A stretch of DNA of 64,000 nt from Austropuccinia psidii. Its lineage: Eukaryota; Basidiomycota; Pucciniomycetes; Pucciniales; Sphaerophragmiaceae. The translations under genes and the position numbers were made by a program. Of this stretch, positions 34,683 to 46,685 are shown one piece after another. The notes beneath the pieces were generated by a model. That model worked only from the letters and a program-made list of their open reading frames with translations, was not told the DNA's origin and made no database searches. Position 1 is the stretch's first letter. Every line of letters starts with the position of its first letter. The DNA lies in NCBI GenBank assembly GCA_023105745.1, contig JALGQZ010000004.1, forward strand, positions 64,019,112 to 64,083,111, read 5' to 3'.

Positions 34683-34995
34683 TGGAAAAAGACTATATTC
34701 CATTAGAAACCCAGTCACAAGGAAATCCATCTGTGACAGCCTCAGAAGACAGAGAGGTGCTGCCAAAAACCAAGGGCAAGCAGAAAAGACACAGTGAAGT
34801 GACAATCAACTCAAAAGATTGGACACCAATAGCTGTGCCAAGGGCCAAAAAACCCAGAAAAGCTCCAACAAAAACCAGTTGTATCACCAAAAGAAATTGA
34901 AAAACAGAAAATCACTGTTATCAACCCAGTTGTGAACTCTAAAGGCAAATTGCCAAAGAGTATAGATCATAAATTTGTACAAGGGCCTGCTAAAG
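34683..34995 (+). pseudogene. Leader exon of element C (frame broken)
   Basis: The first part reads EKDYIPLETQSQGNPSVT up to about 34870. The continuation PVVSPKEIEKQKITVINP lies in another frame, which runs to the GT donor at 34996, so a small indel near 34868-34876 has broken the exon. The end (QGPAK plus one base) splices in phase with 35077. Function unknown; it corresponds to the B leader exon in position but has little sequence in common. Confidence 0.6.
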
Positions 34996-35076
34996 GTAAA
35001 TAAACCTTGAAACATACAACATTTTTCATTGTCTGTCATTTTTTAAAATTGTTAACATGACACCTCCACTTCTTAG
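34996..35076 (+). other. Leader intron of element C, containing the Gag-Pol ATG
   Basis: GTAAAT donor and CTTCTTAG acceptor, 81 bp, with a GTTAAC possible branch site. The ATG at 35057 that opens the 1198-codon Gag-Pol frame lies inside it, 20 bases before the exon. Confidence 0.65.
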
Positions 35077-38000
35077 AGATCTTGGATTCCCAAGAAATCA
35101 ACCAGAACACTGGCCAAGAAGACACAGAGGAAGAAGACAGCAAATTACTGGATCAAATGACCAGCAAAGGACTTACCATCGCGGAACTCCTACCCAAGGT
35201 CTTATTCCAAATCAAATTCAAACCAGAAGTCCAACCAGGAGATTGGAACGATGCAGAACAGGTCCTTCAAATACACAAACTCCTGAAAGACCTCTTCACA
35301 TGGAGCATGGACAACAAAATGTTCACTATGGCAGCATCATGGGCAGAAGTGGGGATAACAACTCAGAAGATCTGTCTCAAGCAAATGGCTTGGATGGAAC
35401 TTATGACAGAAATGCAAGGTTGGAATCCCAACAAGAATTTCAAACTCTTAGAAGAAAGAGCAATCAGAATCAAAGAGAACCAGGCAGCCATACAAGCCAT
35501 GGAGAGATCTTGGCACAAGGAAGAGCCCAGTCAGATTCAGGTACCCCCAGAAATGGAAGGAGAATTCCCATCTTCCCCACAACAATCCAGCAGTTCCAGG
35601 CCTTACAAGCCAAAGGAAACTTCATCCAAGGCTCCCCAACCATTCCAGGTAGTTTCCAACAGGAGAAAAGGAGCCCAAGGGAGAAACAAAACTTCTTTCA
35701 ACCAGAGGAAGAAGGAAGCAGACCCATTGATGAAAAAGCTGATGGACTTAGTCCAAGAAGTACACAAAAGCAAAAAATAGTTGTACCTACAAATAGTTTT
35801 GATAGTTCTGACTCGATTGATCCAGAATTAATAGCTGAGACTACAATCCACACTCATGAGTTTGAAAACAAATTCACATGGACCAAATTGGCCCAATTCA
35901 TGGATTGGACACATGAAACCTCAGAAAAAATGAGGACAGAAGTGGAAACATTGAAAGAAGAAAATGCTTTCCAAGCAACAGTCATAAAAGACTTGAATAC
36001 AAATCTGGCCAAAATTTGGACAGAATTTGAAAAAGCTAACAGACAGTTGGATTCAATTGTAGAAGAACAACAAACTGTGAGGAGAGATCTGAGGAGTATC
36101 CAGCAGCAACAGGATAGCTTTGATAAAGAAGTTGATTACCTCTATTACAGAGAAGACAATCAATACCCTCCAACACAAGGTCAACCCACTACCTCTACAA
36201 AATTGAAAGAAGAGGATAAAGACTATGAACAGGAACCTGAATATCAGATTCCAAAGTCAAGATCAGAGTCAATTTACCAAGATGGGGAAAATCTCAGCTA
36301 TTCAGAGAAACAGGCACTAAAAAAGTTACCAGAAGTAGCAAACTGGCCAAAGTTCTCAGGAATTGGGGAATATGACCATATGGAAATCATTGACTATATT
36401 GATGGACTCTTTGTTGATGTCCCAAAGATACCAGACTACTGGATCACAACAAGACTTAACACAGCATTCAGAGGCCATGCAAACATATGGTATACTGAGA
36501 TGAAAGAAATACATGGCAGGAAAAGCTGGCCATGGTGGAGGAACCAGATTATACAAAGGTATAGAATTGGTAGTTGGATCTGGCAAAAGACCATGTCCTT
36601 TGAAAGTGATAGATACTCCACAGAAAAAGACCCATATGAATGGTGTCTCAAACAAACAAAAAGGCTAAAAGCTATTGATCCCAATATGACAATAGAAATG
36701 AGAAACCATAAACTCCTAAAAAAATTGCCAGGAGATCTAGAACATGAAGTAAAATGCAGATGCAACAACATCAGCAGCATTGATGACATAGCAAATGTCA
36801 TACAAGATGTGAGGAAAAAAACCTCCATAGGAAGGTACACATCCTATAAACCAAACTTCAAAGACAAGAAGTCTGAAGTTAAAGAAACAAACAAAGAGAA
36901 AGGGAAAGAAACCCCAAAAAAGAAATATGTGTGCCACAACTGTGGATCACCAGACCACTATGCCAACAATTGCACAAAACCAAAAAAGAAAATATATGCA
37001 ATTGATGAAGAATCAGAAGAAGAACAAACAGGTGACAAATCTGATTCTGACAGTATGGGAAATGGTATGAGAGCAGAATCACAAAGTGAACCTGATACCA
37101 TAGAAGAATACATAGTGGAATGCAATGAAGAAAGCTCACTTGACATACAAGACATTGAATTAGATTCAGGAATACCACAAATAACAACAGACAAAGAGCT
37201 CTGTAAGCACACACAGAATGCACAAACATTCCTGGTAACCCCAAATAGAGGGATGGGATTCATTCATGGAACACCTACAAAGTTGACAGTTTACATTGAG
37301 AACTGTAAAAATCCAATGATCATTGACACAGGAGCAAGTTGCTCCATAGTGGCAAAAGAATACTTAAAACAACACTTCCCCAAATGGGAAGAGGATATAA
37401 TCCCAACAAAAGCTAGAAACTTTAAAAGTGCATCAGGCAAAATTCACTCACTGGGGACAATAATAAAAGAGATAATTATCCCACACCAAAAAGGAAATAT
37501 CAGACTAGAACCTGAATTTGTAGTTCTAGAGAATGCACATGTACAAGGATTCTTACTAGGTACAGAGTACCAAAGAATGTATGGTATGGACATTTGCAAT
37601 AGTAAAAATAGATATCTTACCATAGGTACAAACAAAGACAAAAAAATTTCCTTTGACATAAATCATATAACAAATGATAACACCCTGAAAGAACTAGTGG
37701 AAGAATTCAAAGAAGCCCAATATTGCACTCAACTAACCAGTAAAATGAAACTCAGCTTACTGAAAGTATTGAGGAAGCATAGAGGAGCTTTTGCAATAGG
37801 AGATGAACCACTAGGAAAAATCAAAGGACATGATATAGAATTATATCTGGATGTAGAAAGACCATATCCACCTATGCTTAGGAGACCACCATACCCAGCC
37901 AGCATGGAAACCAGGAAAGAAATTGAGAAACAGATCAATGAACTCCTAGAAATGGGGGTCATAAGAAAAATAGGACACAATGAGATAGTAGAAGTCACTA

Positions 38001-40925
38001 CACCAGTCCTTATAACTTGGCATGATGGTAAATCCAGACTATGTGGGGACTTCAGGGCTTTGAATAATTACACCAAAGCAGATAGGTACCCCATCCCAAG
38101 GATACCACATGCACTAGATAAGCTAGCAAAAGCCAAGCTTATTACAAAAATGGATTGCATGAAAGGCTTCCACCAGAATGGGGTGAAACCAGATTCCATC
38201 AAATTGCTAAGAATTATATGCCGTATGGGCATATATGAATATACTAGAATTCCATTTGGCATTGAGAATGCACCAGCCCATTTTCAGAGGATGATGGATA
38301 CCATAATTCAAGATGAAATAATGGAAGGGTGGATGGTAGTGTACATTGATGATATCATAATATACTCAGAAACATGGGAAGACCATGCGAGGAAAATTGA
38401 TAAAATATTGGGAAAATGTACACCAATCAACATGAAAATATCTCTTAAAAAATGTAACTTTGGACAGCAAGAACTGCTAGCCCTAGGACACAAAGTTTCA
38501 GGTTCAAGTCTAGCCATAGACCAAAATAAAGTTGCTGCAGTACTGGAGAAACCAGTACCAAAGAACATTAAAGAAATGCAATCTTTTTTGGGCTTTGCTA
38601 GTTACTACAGGAGCCACATAAAAGACTTTGCACACATCACAAGTAGCCTATAAAAACTGTGCTCAAAAGATGTAGTCTTTGAAATTACCAAAGAAAGAAG
38701 AGATGCATTTGAGAAGATCAAATATGAACTGACCAATGCCCCTGTCCTAATGATGCCTGATTTTGATCTACCATTCAAACTATATATAGATGCAGAATGT
38801 AGCCAAGGACTAGGAGCAGCACTACACTAGAGGCAACTAGTGGATGGAATACCCAAAGAAGGAGTAATTTGCTATATATCAAGACAACTGAAAGACTCAG
38901 AAGCCAGATATGGAGCTACTCAGACAGAATGTCTCTGTTTGGTATGGGCATTAGAAAAACTCCATTACTACTTAGAAGGAGCAGTATTTGAAGTTTTTAC
39001 TGATTGCACAGCCCTCAAATCACTGTTGAACATGAAGACAACAAACAGACACATGCTCAGGTGGCAAATAGCCATACAAGAATACAGAGGGAATATGACT
39101 AGTATCTATAAAGAAGGGAAAGGTCATACTAATGCAGATGGTCTCAGCAGGTGGCCACTGAAGAATGACCAAGAGAATCCAGCATATGACCCAGAAAATG
39201 GGGAAAAAATACCCATACAATGCATGGAGATAGATAGGAGAAAGAACTTCAAACTATCAAACTGGGCATTAGGGAATGATCCATCAAACCCAGCACAGAG
39301 CTATGGGGAGAGCAAAGAGATACCCATATTGGGAATCAGCTCGTCTAATCTAAATACAGAGTTCTTTAGTATAGTACGATCATCATACAATAAACACAAA
39401 CAGTGTAGTATATTGACACAACTATTAAAACAAAAGTACAGGAGTCCTGAACTAGAGAGCCAATTGGAAGAGCCATGGCTCAAAAACTTCAAAGAGAATA
39501 GATTTTTTCTGATAGATGATCTACTATACCATAGGGAAAAACACAAGTGCCCTGGTAATAATAAATAGAGAACATATTTCCCTGATACTACAGGAATGCC
39601 ATGACTGCCCATACATGGGACATATGAGTGAAGAAAGAACTAAAGAAAGAGTCTTTAGCACAGCTTGGTGGCCAAAGTGGGAACAAGACTTGAGTGAATA
39701 CATCAACACTTGTACCAGATGCCAAAAAGCCAACAAAGGTCATGGCAAAAGATATGGATTACTCCAGAGTATAGAGGAGCCCAAACACCCCTGGGAAATA
39801 ATAAACATGGATTGGGTGACAGGCCTGGTCCCTGGAGGGAAAGACAGCTTTAATGCATGCCTAGTAGTAGTAGACAGGTACAGCAAGAGTGTCAGATGTC
39901 TCCCCTGTCACAAAGAGGACACAGCAATGGACACAGCCATATTGTTCTGGAACAATGTGATAGCAAACTGTGGAGTTCCAAGAATTATAATTAGTGACAG
40001 AGACCCTAAATTCACATCAGAATTTTGGACTAATCTATATGAGATGCTGGGAACCAAACTAGCATTCTCCACAGCTTACCATCCACAAACAGATGGTCTA
40101 GCAGAAAGAATGATTCAAACATTAGAAGACATCATTAGAAGATTTTGTGCATATGGCATGGAATATAAAGACAATGAGGGATATACCCATGACTGGGTAA
40201 CCCTCCTACCAGCTGTACAATTGGCATACAACACAAGTATACACTCAGTGACAGGAAAAACCCCTGCCACATTAGAGAAAGGATGGAACCCACTACTTCC
40301 AGTAGACTACTTGAAGAAGAACCTCCTCTCAGTACACCCCACAGCTAAAGACTTCCACACAATGTGGAAAACTGCCTGTGAAAAAGAAGAACAATGTGTG
40401 GCTGAAGCTAAATTATACAACAAACAGAGATATGATAAAAGTCACCAAGAAACTGATTTCAAAGAACGAAACCAAGTTCTAAGCTCAACTCTTAACTTCA
40501 ACAATCTAAGAGGACCCAAGAAGATGAGAGACTCATTCATAGGACCATTCACCATTATTAAATTGATAGGAAAGAATGCAGTAGAAGTCAACCTGACCAA
40601 AGAGCTTTCTAGGAAACACCCAGTTTTCCCTGTGAGCCTGGTCAAACCTTATCACCAAACAGATGAGGAGAAACTCCCTGACAGAAAGAAGACAGTCACC
40701 CATGAAAGATTGGTAGAGGAAGATGACTTACCTGGACCAGTGAAAAAGATCATTAAAGCCAGCAAAATAAGAATTAATGGGAAAGACAACAGGCAATATC
40801 TGGTTAGATTTAAGAATCAACCAGCAGATAAAGATAAATGGTTAACTGAGAAAGAATTCCCAGATGGACAAATACACCTCAGAAGATTCAGAGCCTCCAG
40901 AAGGGCCGAAGAGTCTCATCAATGA
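35057..40925 (+). pseudogene. Gag-Pol polyprotein of element C, interrupted
   Basis: The frame is open for 1198 codons to TAA at 38651-38653. It has the Gln/Arg-rich N-terminus overlapping another frame, a coiled-coil-like region (about residues 285-365), a capsid-like region (about 430-570), a zinc knuckle CHNCGSPDHYANNC (near 626), protease DTGAS (near 757) and reverse transcriptase YIDD (near 1096). Homology continues through RNase H, with a second stop TAG at 38828-38830, then a 2-base loss at a CA repeat near 39541. From 39516 to 40925 a different frame encodes the HHCC domain, an integrase core with both Asp and the Glu ([10 protein letters not shown]), and a chromodomain-like end (QYLVRFKNQ). 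It cannot yield one full protein without recoding. Confidence 0.9.
35077..35780 (+). CDS. Overlapping second frame in element C gag (about 234 aa)
   Basis: This frame is entered by splicing the leader exon to 35077. It stays open for 700 bases over the Gag-Pol N-terminus. It reads ILDSQEINQNTGQEDTEEED, then a helical Trp-containing region (KDLFTWSMDNKMFTMAASWA), GWNPNKNFKLLEERA, and a basic C-terminus ending HKSKK and TAG. GWNP and its helical surroundings are shared with the B ORF at 10155, in the same relative frame. The last codons are a run of six A before TAG (35772-35780), where a -1 slip would continue into Gag-Pol. Role unknown. Confidence 0.6.
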
Positions 40926-40939
40926 TGAGCCTTCTTTTG

Positions 40940-40949
40940 AGGGAGGGTA
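40940..40949 (+). promoter_or_regulatory. Polypurine tract of element C
   Basis: AGGGAGGGTA lies directly before the 3' LTR and 14 bases after the pol stop. Confidence 0.7.
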
Positions 40950-42455
40950 TGTCAGCCTGTGACTCAAAACAGAGCACTAGCATGACATCCAACATACCAT
41001 AAATAATGGTATGACAAGTATTGAACAGACATAGTCAATACAGGTAATAAATAAGAGGAAAAAACTCCTCTTAAATTAAACACCAACCTTATCCAAACAG
41101 AATAAGGAAACCTTGAGGAGAATAAACAAGTCAAAACCCTTATCTTCACCCCTCATCTAACTTATGCATATTTAAGTTATCCCATACCAAAATGGTATTT
41201 TTCTTAAAGCTCACATAGAGAGCTACACAATGGTATCATCCATGTTTCTGTAACACCACTACAACTGGAGATAACATATGACCTTCATTTTAAAACCAAG
41301 ACCCCCCTGAAGGTCAAAGAGGGCTTGTACAAAACTGTACAAAGGTATAACCAAATTAAAGATCTAAACAAGAGCTTTAATTTGAGACACCTTAGACCTC
41401 TGTATCTCTTAAATTGACTGAGGGATCTTGGTTCAAAGGTTTAACAACCAAAATACAGATATTCTGAAAACAACAATGTAAACAAACACCTGTATCTTTG
41501 GCATACACTCATACAACTGTACAGTGTAATATACCAAACTGTAGAGATAATCAAGCCCTACAAGACTGTATCATCAGAATACAGATATCTTCCAAATTGA
41601 AGAAGATATCTGGTATGGAAGTTTTTGAAGCCTCATACTGATGTACAAAAATACATCCAAAAACTTAAAGCCCTTATAGCTTTTGCTATTTTAAAGAAGG
41701 GTAAGCATGAAGCATACAAAATTGAAGAGCTCATTCAGCCCTCCAATTATGTGCTCTTGGCTTCTTGATATCTTAAGAACTGACTGAGATATCTTGATTG
41801 GAAGGTTTTTCTAGAAATACATGACTGTATCAAACTTGTATCAAACAGTATTGCTCTCATACTTAAAATAATATACTTATGAAGATATAACCTCTCTAAA
41901 ATCATCATTATTGATAACACAGACACCAGAACAATGTCATCCAAGTGCTGACGTGGCAGGTGAAAAGTTTTTTCACCCTGTATTGATCCAGAATGATCAT
42001 TTGTGGTTCCAAAACCACAATTCTGCCTCTATTGACGTCAGAATTGATGATCCAGAACCAAAGACTGATCATTGGAGTGAAAAGTTTCACTCCTCTGACG
42101 CGTGAAGAGTTAATAACTCTCGAAGGTCTTGAAAGATATAAAAAGAAGGGTTTTTTCCTTGAAAACCCATCATCTTTATCTTATTATCCATATTCTTACA
42201 TGACAAAGCTGTTATCAATCAGTAGTGTCCTTAGAATTATCATTAAAGATATAATTAGAACATAATTATTGTAGTACTTCTTTACAGTCAAAGATATTAG
42301 AGTATTGCAACCCAGGTCCTCAACAGACTCATCACCACTGTTACCACGTAGCAGTAGGACCTGAAAATTTAAATTTATTTGTTTTTTGACGTGTCACAGT
42401 AATAATACTAGCTTGTAACTACATTTTATAGCTACTATATAGACTCACCCTGACA
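40950..42455 (+). repeat. 3' LTR of element C
   Basis: 1506 bp, the same length as the 5' copy. TGACGTCA at 42033-42040, ACGCGT at 42098-42103 and TATAAAAA at 42137-42144 are all retained. It is followed by the second GAAAA. Confidence 0.93.
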
Positions 42456-43006
42456 GAAAAGCAGAAGCTGAGTTGGATTCTTTAAGAATGAAAGAAGGTG
42501 GGCATGTATCCTTATACATCGCCGATTTCCAAAGGTTAGTCTCAAGAATTGGGAATTGGGGTGAAAGAGCTCTCATCCATCATTTCAGGAAGGGATTGCC
42601 ATCCAGGATTTTGGATCAATTGGCCCCCCATCCTTCAAGAATTGACTCTCTTCAAGACTTAAGGGACGTTACCCTGGAGCTTGATACCAGGTACCATGAG
42701 AGGCAAAATGAAAAGATTCATCATTAAGAGAAGAAGCCAGAAGCCTCAAAGTCAAGTTCTTCTCATCCTCAAAATTCTTCAAGTTCAAGTCAAAAGAAGA
42801 AGAAAAATTTTCAGAAGAGGGAAAAGACCCATTCTTCTTTGTTGAATAAAGATTTCAAGCTCATGAACTCTGAAAAAGAAAGAAGAATCAAGGAGGGTCT
42901 TTGTACCTATTGTGGTGGGAAGCATAGTCTTGAGTCCTGTTTCAAAAGGCCTCAAAACAAGCTTACCCAACTGTCAGGCAAATTTCCCAGCCAGGGAAAA
43001 GCCTGA
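42456..43006 (+). pseudogene. Element F gag, second part
   Basis: The frame continues from 32176 and reads AEAELDSLRMKEGGHVSLYI, then GLPSRILDQLAPHPSRIDSL. A nonsense TAA stands at 42725-42727 (after RYHERQNEKIHH). Beyond it, in the same frame, comes a basic region and the zinc knuckle CTYCGGKHSLESC near 42903, with spacing CX2CX3HX4C, one residue shorter than usual. The gag stop is TGA at 43004-43006. ATG at 43016-43018, in the same frame, could start pol. Confidence 0.88.
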
Positions 43007-43015
43007 GTGAAGACC

Positions 43016-46000
43016 ATGTTGTGTTCAATGGTCTTCACTGTTTTCCATCCAGAGCACAATTGTGCATTTTGAATACTGGTGTCAAGAATTCTGTTAAATT
43101 CTTTGTTTTTTTCTTCTCTTTCTGATGTTTTTTACAGTATTCTCATTGATTCTGGTGCCACCAACTCATTTATTGCAAAGCAGTTTGTTCACAAGTATTC
43201 ATTGACTACGTCAGAGCTTCCAGAGAAGATTCCCCTCATCATTTTAGACTCCTCTGAGTCTCCTTCTTTATTTGTGACTCACCATACTAAATATATGGTT
43301 GAGCTCCCTTCCTTCCCAAGCTTTGAATGGGACTTTTTAGTCATTGATACTCCCAAGGGAGAATATCTCATATTGGGCTTTGACTTTCTTAATCATTTTA
43401 ATCCGTTTATTGATTTGAGGCAAGGATTGATCACCTTTAATTCTGATTATAAGGACTATAATGATCCTTCAAGTTCTTTTAGTAATGACTTTTCTTCTAC
43501 CAAATCATGTGCATCTCTGGTTGGTGATTCTAGAACACCATCATTTCCGTCTTCTGTCCATATTCCTTCCCTTAATTCCCATCAGTCATTACTATCATCT
43601 AAAGATGAAGTCTTCAAAGAGATTCAAGATGTTGGAGAAGATAATTCTGTATCTTCAATTCATCTCTTTGGGAATATTTACCTTCCTCCCTGGAGGAGTT
43701 GTGGGATGAAGAGGAAGAGCCAGAAGAAATAGAAACCGTGATGAAGGTTGTTCCTTCTGTTTATCACCAATACTTGGATTTATTTTCCAAGGTGAAAGCA
43801 GAGAAACTTCCTCCTCACCGCACCTGTGATCATCATATCGAGCTGGAGGGGTCTCTACCTCCAGTTAAGGTGATCTACTCTTTATCAAACCAAGAGTCAG
43901 ATACACTCAGGGCCTACATTTCAGAAAATGTAGAGAAAGGTTTCATCCGGCCAAGCTCCTCTTCTACAGGAGAACCTGTTCTTTTTGTCAAAAAGAAAGA
44001 TGGTGGCCTCCGTTTGTGTGTTGATTACCGCAAACTCAATGCTGTTACTAGGAAGAGCAAGTATCCTGTTCCTCCTATAAATCAGCTTCTCACTGTCTTC
44101 AATGGTTCTTCTATCTTCTCCAAGATTGATTTGCGTGGTGCATATAAACTGCTCAGAATCAAGGAAGGTGATGAACATTTGACATGTTTTAGAACTAGAT
44201 ATGGCAGCTATGAGTATTTGGTTATGCCATTTGGGCTCACCAATGCTCCTGCCTCTTTTCTAAATCTTGTCAATGATATTTTTTATGATCTTCTTGATGT
44301 TTATGTTGTGGTTTATTTGGATGGCATTATGGTCTTTTCCAAATCTGAGGAAGAATATGTCACTCATGTGTCCACTGTTCTTTCCAGACTCAGAGCCAAT
44401 AACCTCTTTGCTAAGGCGTCCAAATGCCTATTCCATGTTTCTAGTGTAGAGTATTTAGGTTATGTTGTTTCTTCTGAAGGCCTCAAGATGGACCAAGAAA
44501 AAGTCCAGCAAATTCTCAATTGGCCACCTCCAAGAAACCTCAAGGCTCTTCAATCATTCCTTGGCTTTGCCAATTTTTACCTCCGTTTCATCAAGAATTA
44601 TTCAAAGAAGATTAGTTCACTCACAAGCTTCCTCAAGAAAGATTCCCGTTTTCCCCTCAATGAGGAAGCTCTTAGAGAGTTTCATAAACTCAAAGAGGCA
44701 TTCACCACTGCTCCAATCCTTCTCTACCCACCATTGTAGAGACTGATGCATCAGATTATGCCTTTGGTGCTGTACTGAGTCAGGTCTCTGACTCAGGAAA
44801 TCATCCCATTGCATTTGATAGCCACAAGCTTCTCCCAGCTGAGCTTAATTATGAGATTCATGACAAGGAACTCCTTGGCATAGTCTGGGCTCTCAAGCGC
44901 TGGAGAGCTTTCCTTCTTTCAATTTCTTCCCCTTTTGAAGTTCTCACCGATCATTCATCTCTTCAATATTTTATGTCTTCCAAGATTTGCACTCGCCGTC
45001 AAGCCCTCTGGGCTGAATTTTTATCTGAATTCCATTTCTCAATCACTTACCGCCCTGGCCGCTTGGCCACCCTCCCAGATGCCTTGTCACATCAGGACAA
45101 CGTTTACCCAGAGAGGGGGGAGGATTTCATCAGCAAGAATCCAATGAACTATCAGAAGATAATCAATCAAGATGAAATTCAAGCTTCAAAGTTTTTTTCA
45201 GTCAAGATGGATTCATTTCCAAATTTGATTGATTCAATTCAGAAGGCAGTGTGGCAAGATTCTCAATATAGAAGTGTCCTTGAAGATTTGGGTAAAGGTA
45301 AATCTGTCCAAGATTATTCTCTTGATTCCTCTTCCAAACTTCTCCTTTTCAAAGATCAGGTGGTGGTCCCAAATGACCCCACAATTCAACTCAATATACT
45401 TCAAAATTGGCATGACTTTCCTCTAGCTGGACACCCTGGCCAAGAGAAGACTCTCAAGCTTGTCAAGCGGGATTTCCACTGGTCCGGCATGACTCAATTT
45501 ATCAAGGATTATGTATCATCCTGTCAACAGTGTTCAAGAAACAAAAAAATTCATCACAAGAAGTTTGGACTCCTCAAGCCCCTTCCAATTCCAAGTGATC
45601 CTTGGATTTGTCTTTCAATGGATTTCATCACTCAATTGCCACTGTCCAATTCCTTTGACTCAATCCTTGTCATAGCGGACAGATTTTCAAAAATGGCGGT
45701 TTTTATTCCAACAATGTCTTCAATCACTTCACTAGATTTGGCCCATTTATTCATCAAGAATATTTTCTCAAAGCATGGCCTTCCTTCAAGTATTGTTAGT
45801 GATAGAGGTTCTCTTTTTGTTTCTTCCTTCTGGACCAATCTTTGTCAGCAGCTCAAGATTTCAAGAGATCTGTCAACTGCTTATCATCCAGAAACTGATG
45901 GACAGACATAGAGGGTAAATCAGATACTAGAACAGTACCTTCGGATGTATGTCAGTTATCATCAAGATGATTGGAACACCTGGCTCCCTCTGGCTGAATT

Positions 46001-46685
46001 TGCCTACAATAACTCTGACCACTCTTCAACAAAACAATCACCGTTTTTCACTGTTTATGGAAGAGATCCTCAATTTGACTCAGTTCACATCACTCAAGAT
46101 ACTCCTTCTGGAAAGTTATCAACAGAAATCCAATCAGTACAGCAAGATGTCAAGAGATAACTTGAAGTTTCCATAAACAGGTTTAAGAGGTATGCAGATA
46201 AAAGTAGAGCAGGTCCACCTGTTTTCAATCCTGGTGACATGGTATGGCTTTCTTCCAAGAACATAAAATCAACCAGACCCAACAAAAAGCTGTCTGAAAG
46301 ATGGCTGGGTCCTTTTACAATCTTGAAGAAAGTAAGTACTCATGCCTACCACCTCAAGCTCCCATCTCAATGGAAGTCCATCCACCCAGTTTTCCATATT
46401 TCTCTTTTGGAACCAGTCAAGACGTCAACAATCCCAAATAGGCATCAAGAGCCTCATCCTCCAATAATCATTGAAGAAGAAGAAGAATGGGAAGTATCTC
46501 AAATACTGGACTTAAAGCTCAAGAGAGGAAAATTATGGTATCTGGTGGAATGGAAAGGTCTTAGTCAAGACCCAGAAAGATCCACTTGGGAACCAGCCAA
46601 AAACCTCAAGCATTGTCCTGAACTTGTCAAAGATTTTCATTTATTATATCCTGACAAGCCTGGGCCCAATTCTTCAAAAGCTTGA
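43016..46685 (+). pseudogene. Element F pol, broken (protease to chromodomain)
   Basis: Protease (ILIDSGATNSF, near 43143) follows a stop at 43070. A deletion near 43690 changes frame before WDEEEEPEE. Reverse transcriptase runs to about 44720, with YLDG at 44314-44325 in place of YLDD, which removes a catalytic Asp. A second deletion near 44720 changes frame again before RNase H (IVETDASDYAFGAVLSQ). The integrase reads SDRGSLF, then TDGQT followed by TAG at 45909-45911, exactly where the catalytic Glu belongs. Another stop, TAA, lies at 46158-46160. The chromodomain (EEWEVSQILDLKLKRG to WEPAKNL) is complete. Closest in style to Tf1/sushi-type elements. Confidence 0.92.

Larger units (their letters stand above)
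32177..42455 (+). mobile_element. Element C: chromovirus nested in F gag
   Basis: 10,279 bp with two LTRs of 1506 bp each and the duplication GAAAA (32172-32176, 42456-42460). It has the GC-rich primer block, the leader exon and 81-bp intron, overlapping frames, a Gag-Pol frame and a polypurine tract. It is related to B in protein sequence but has an unrelated LTR. LTRs differ at some tens of positions, so insertion is fairly recent. The copy is nevertheless defective: one frameshift in the leader exon, and two stops and one frameshift in pol. Confidence 0.93.

Noticed and set aside
36356..37263. Several antisense ORFs of about 100-134 codons within C gag
   Set aside because: They overlap one another in different frames opposite an obvious coding frame. 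The Ser/Leu/Phe-rich compositions are typical of antisense reading.
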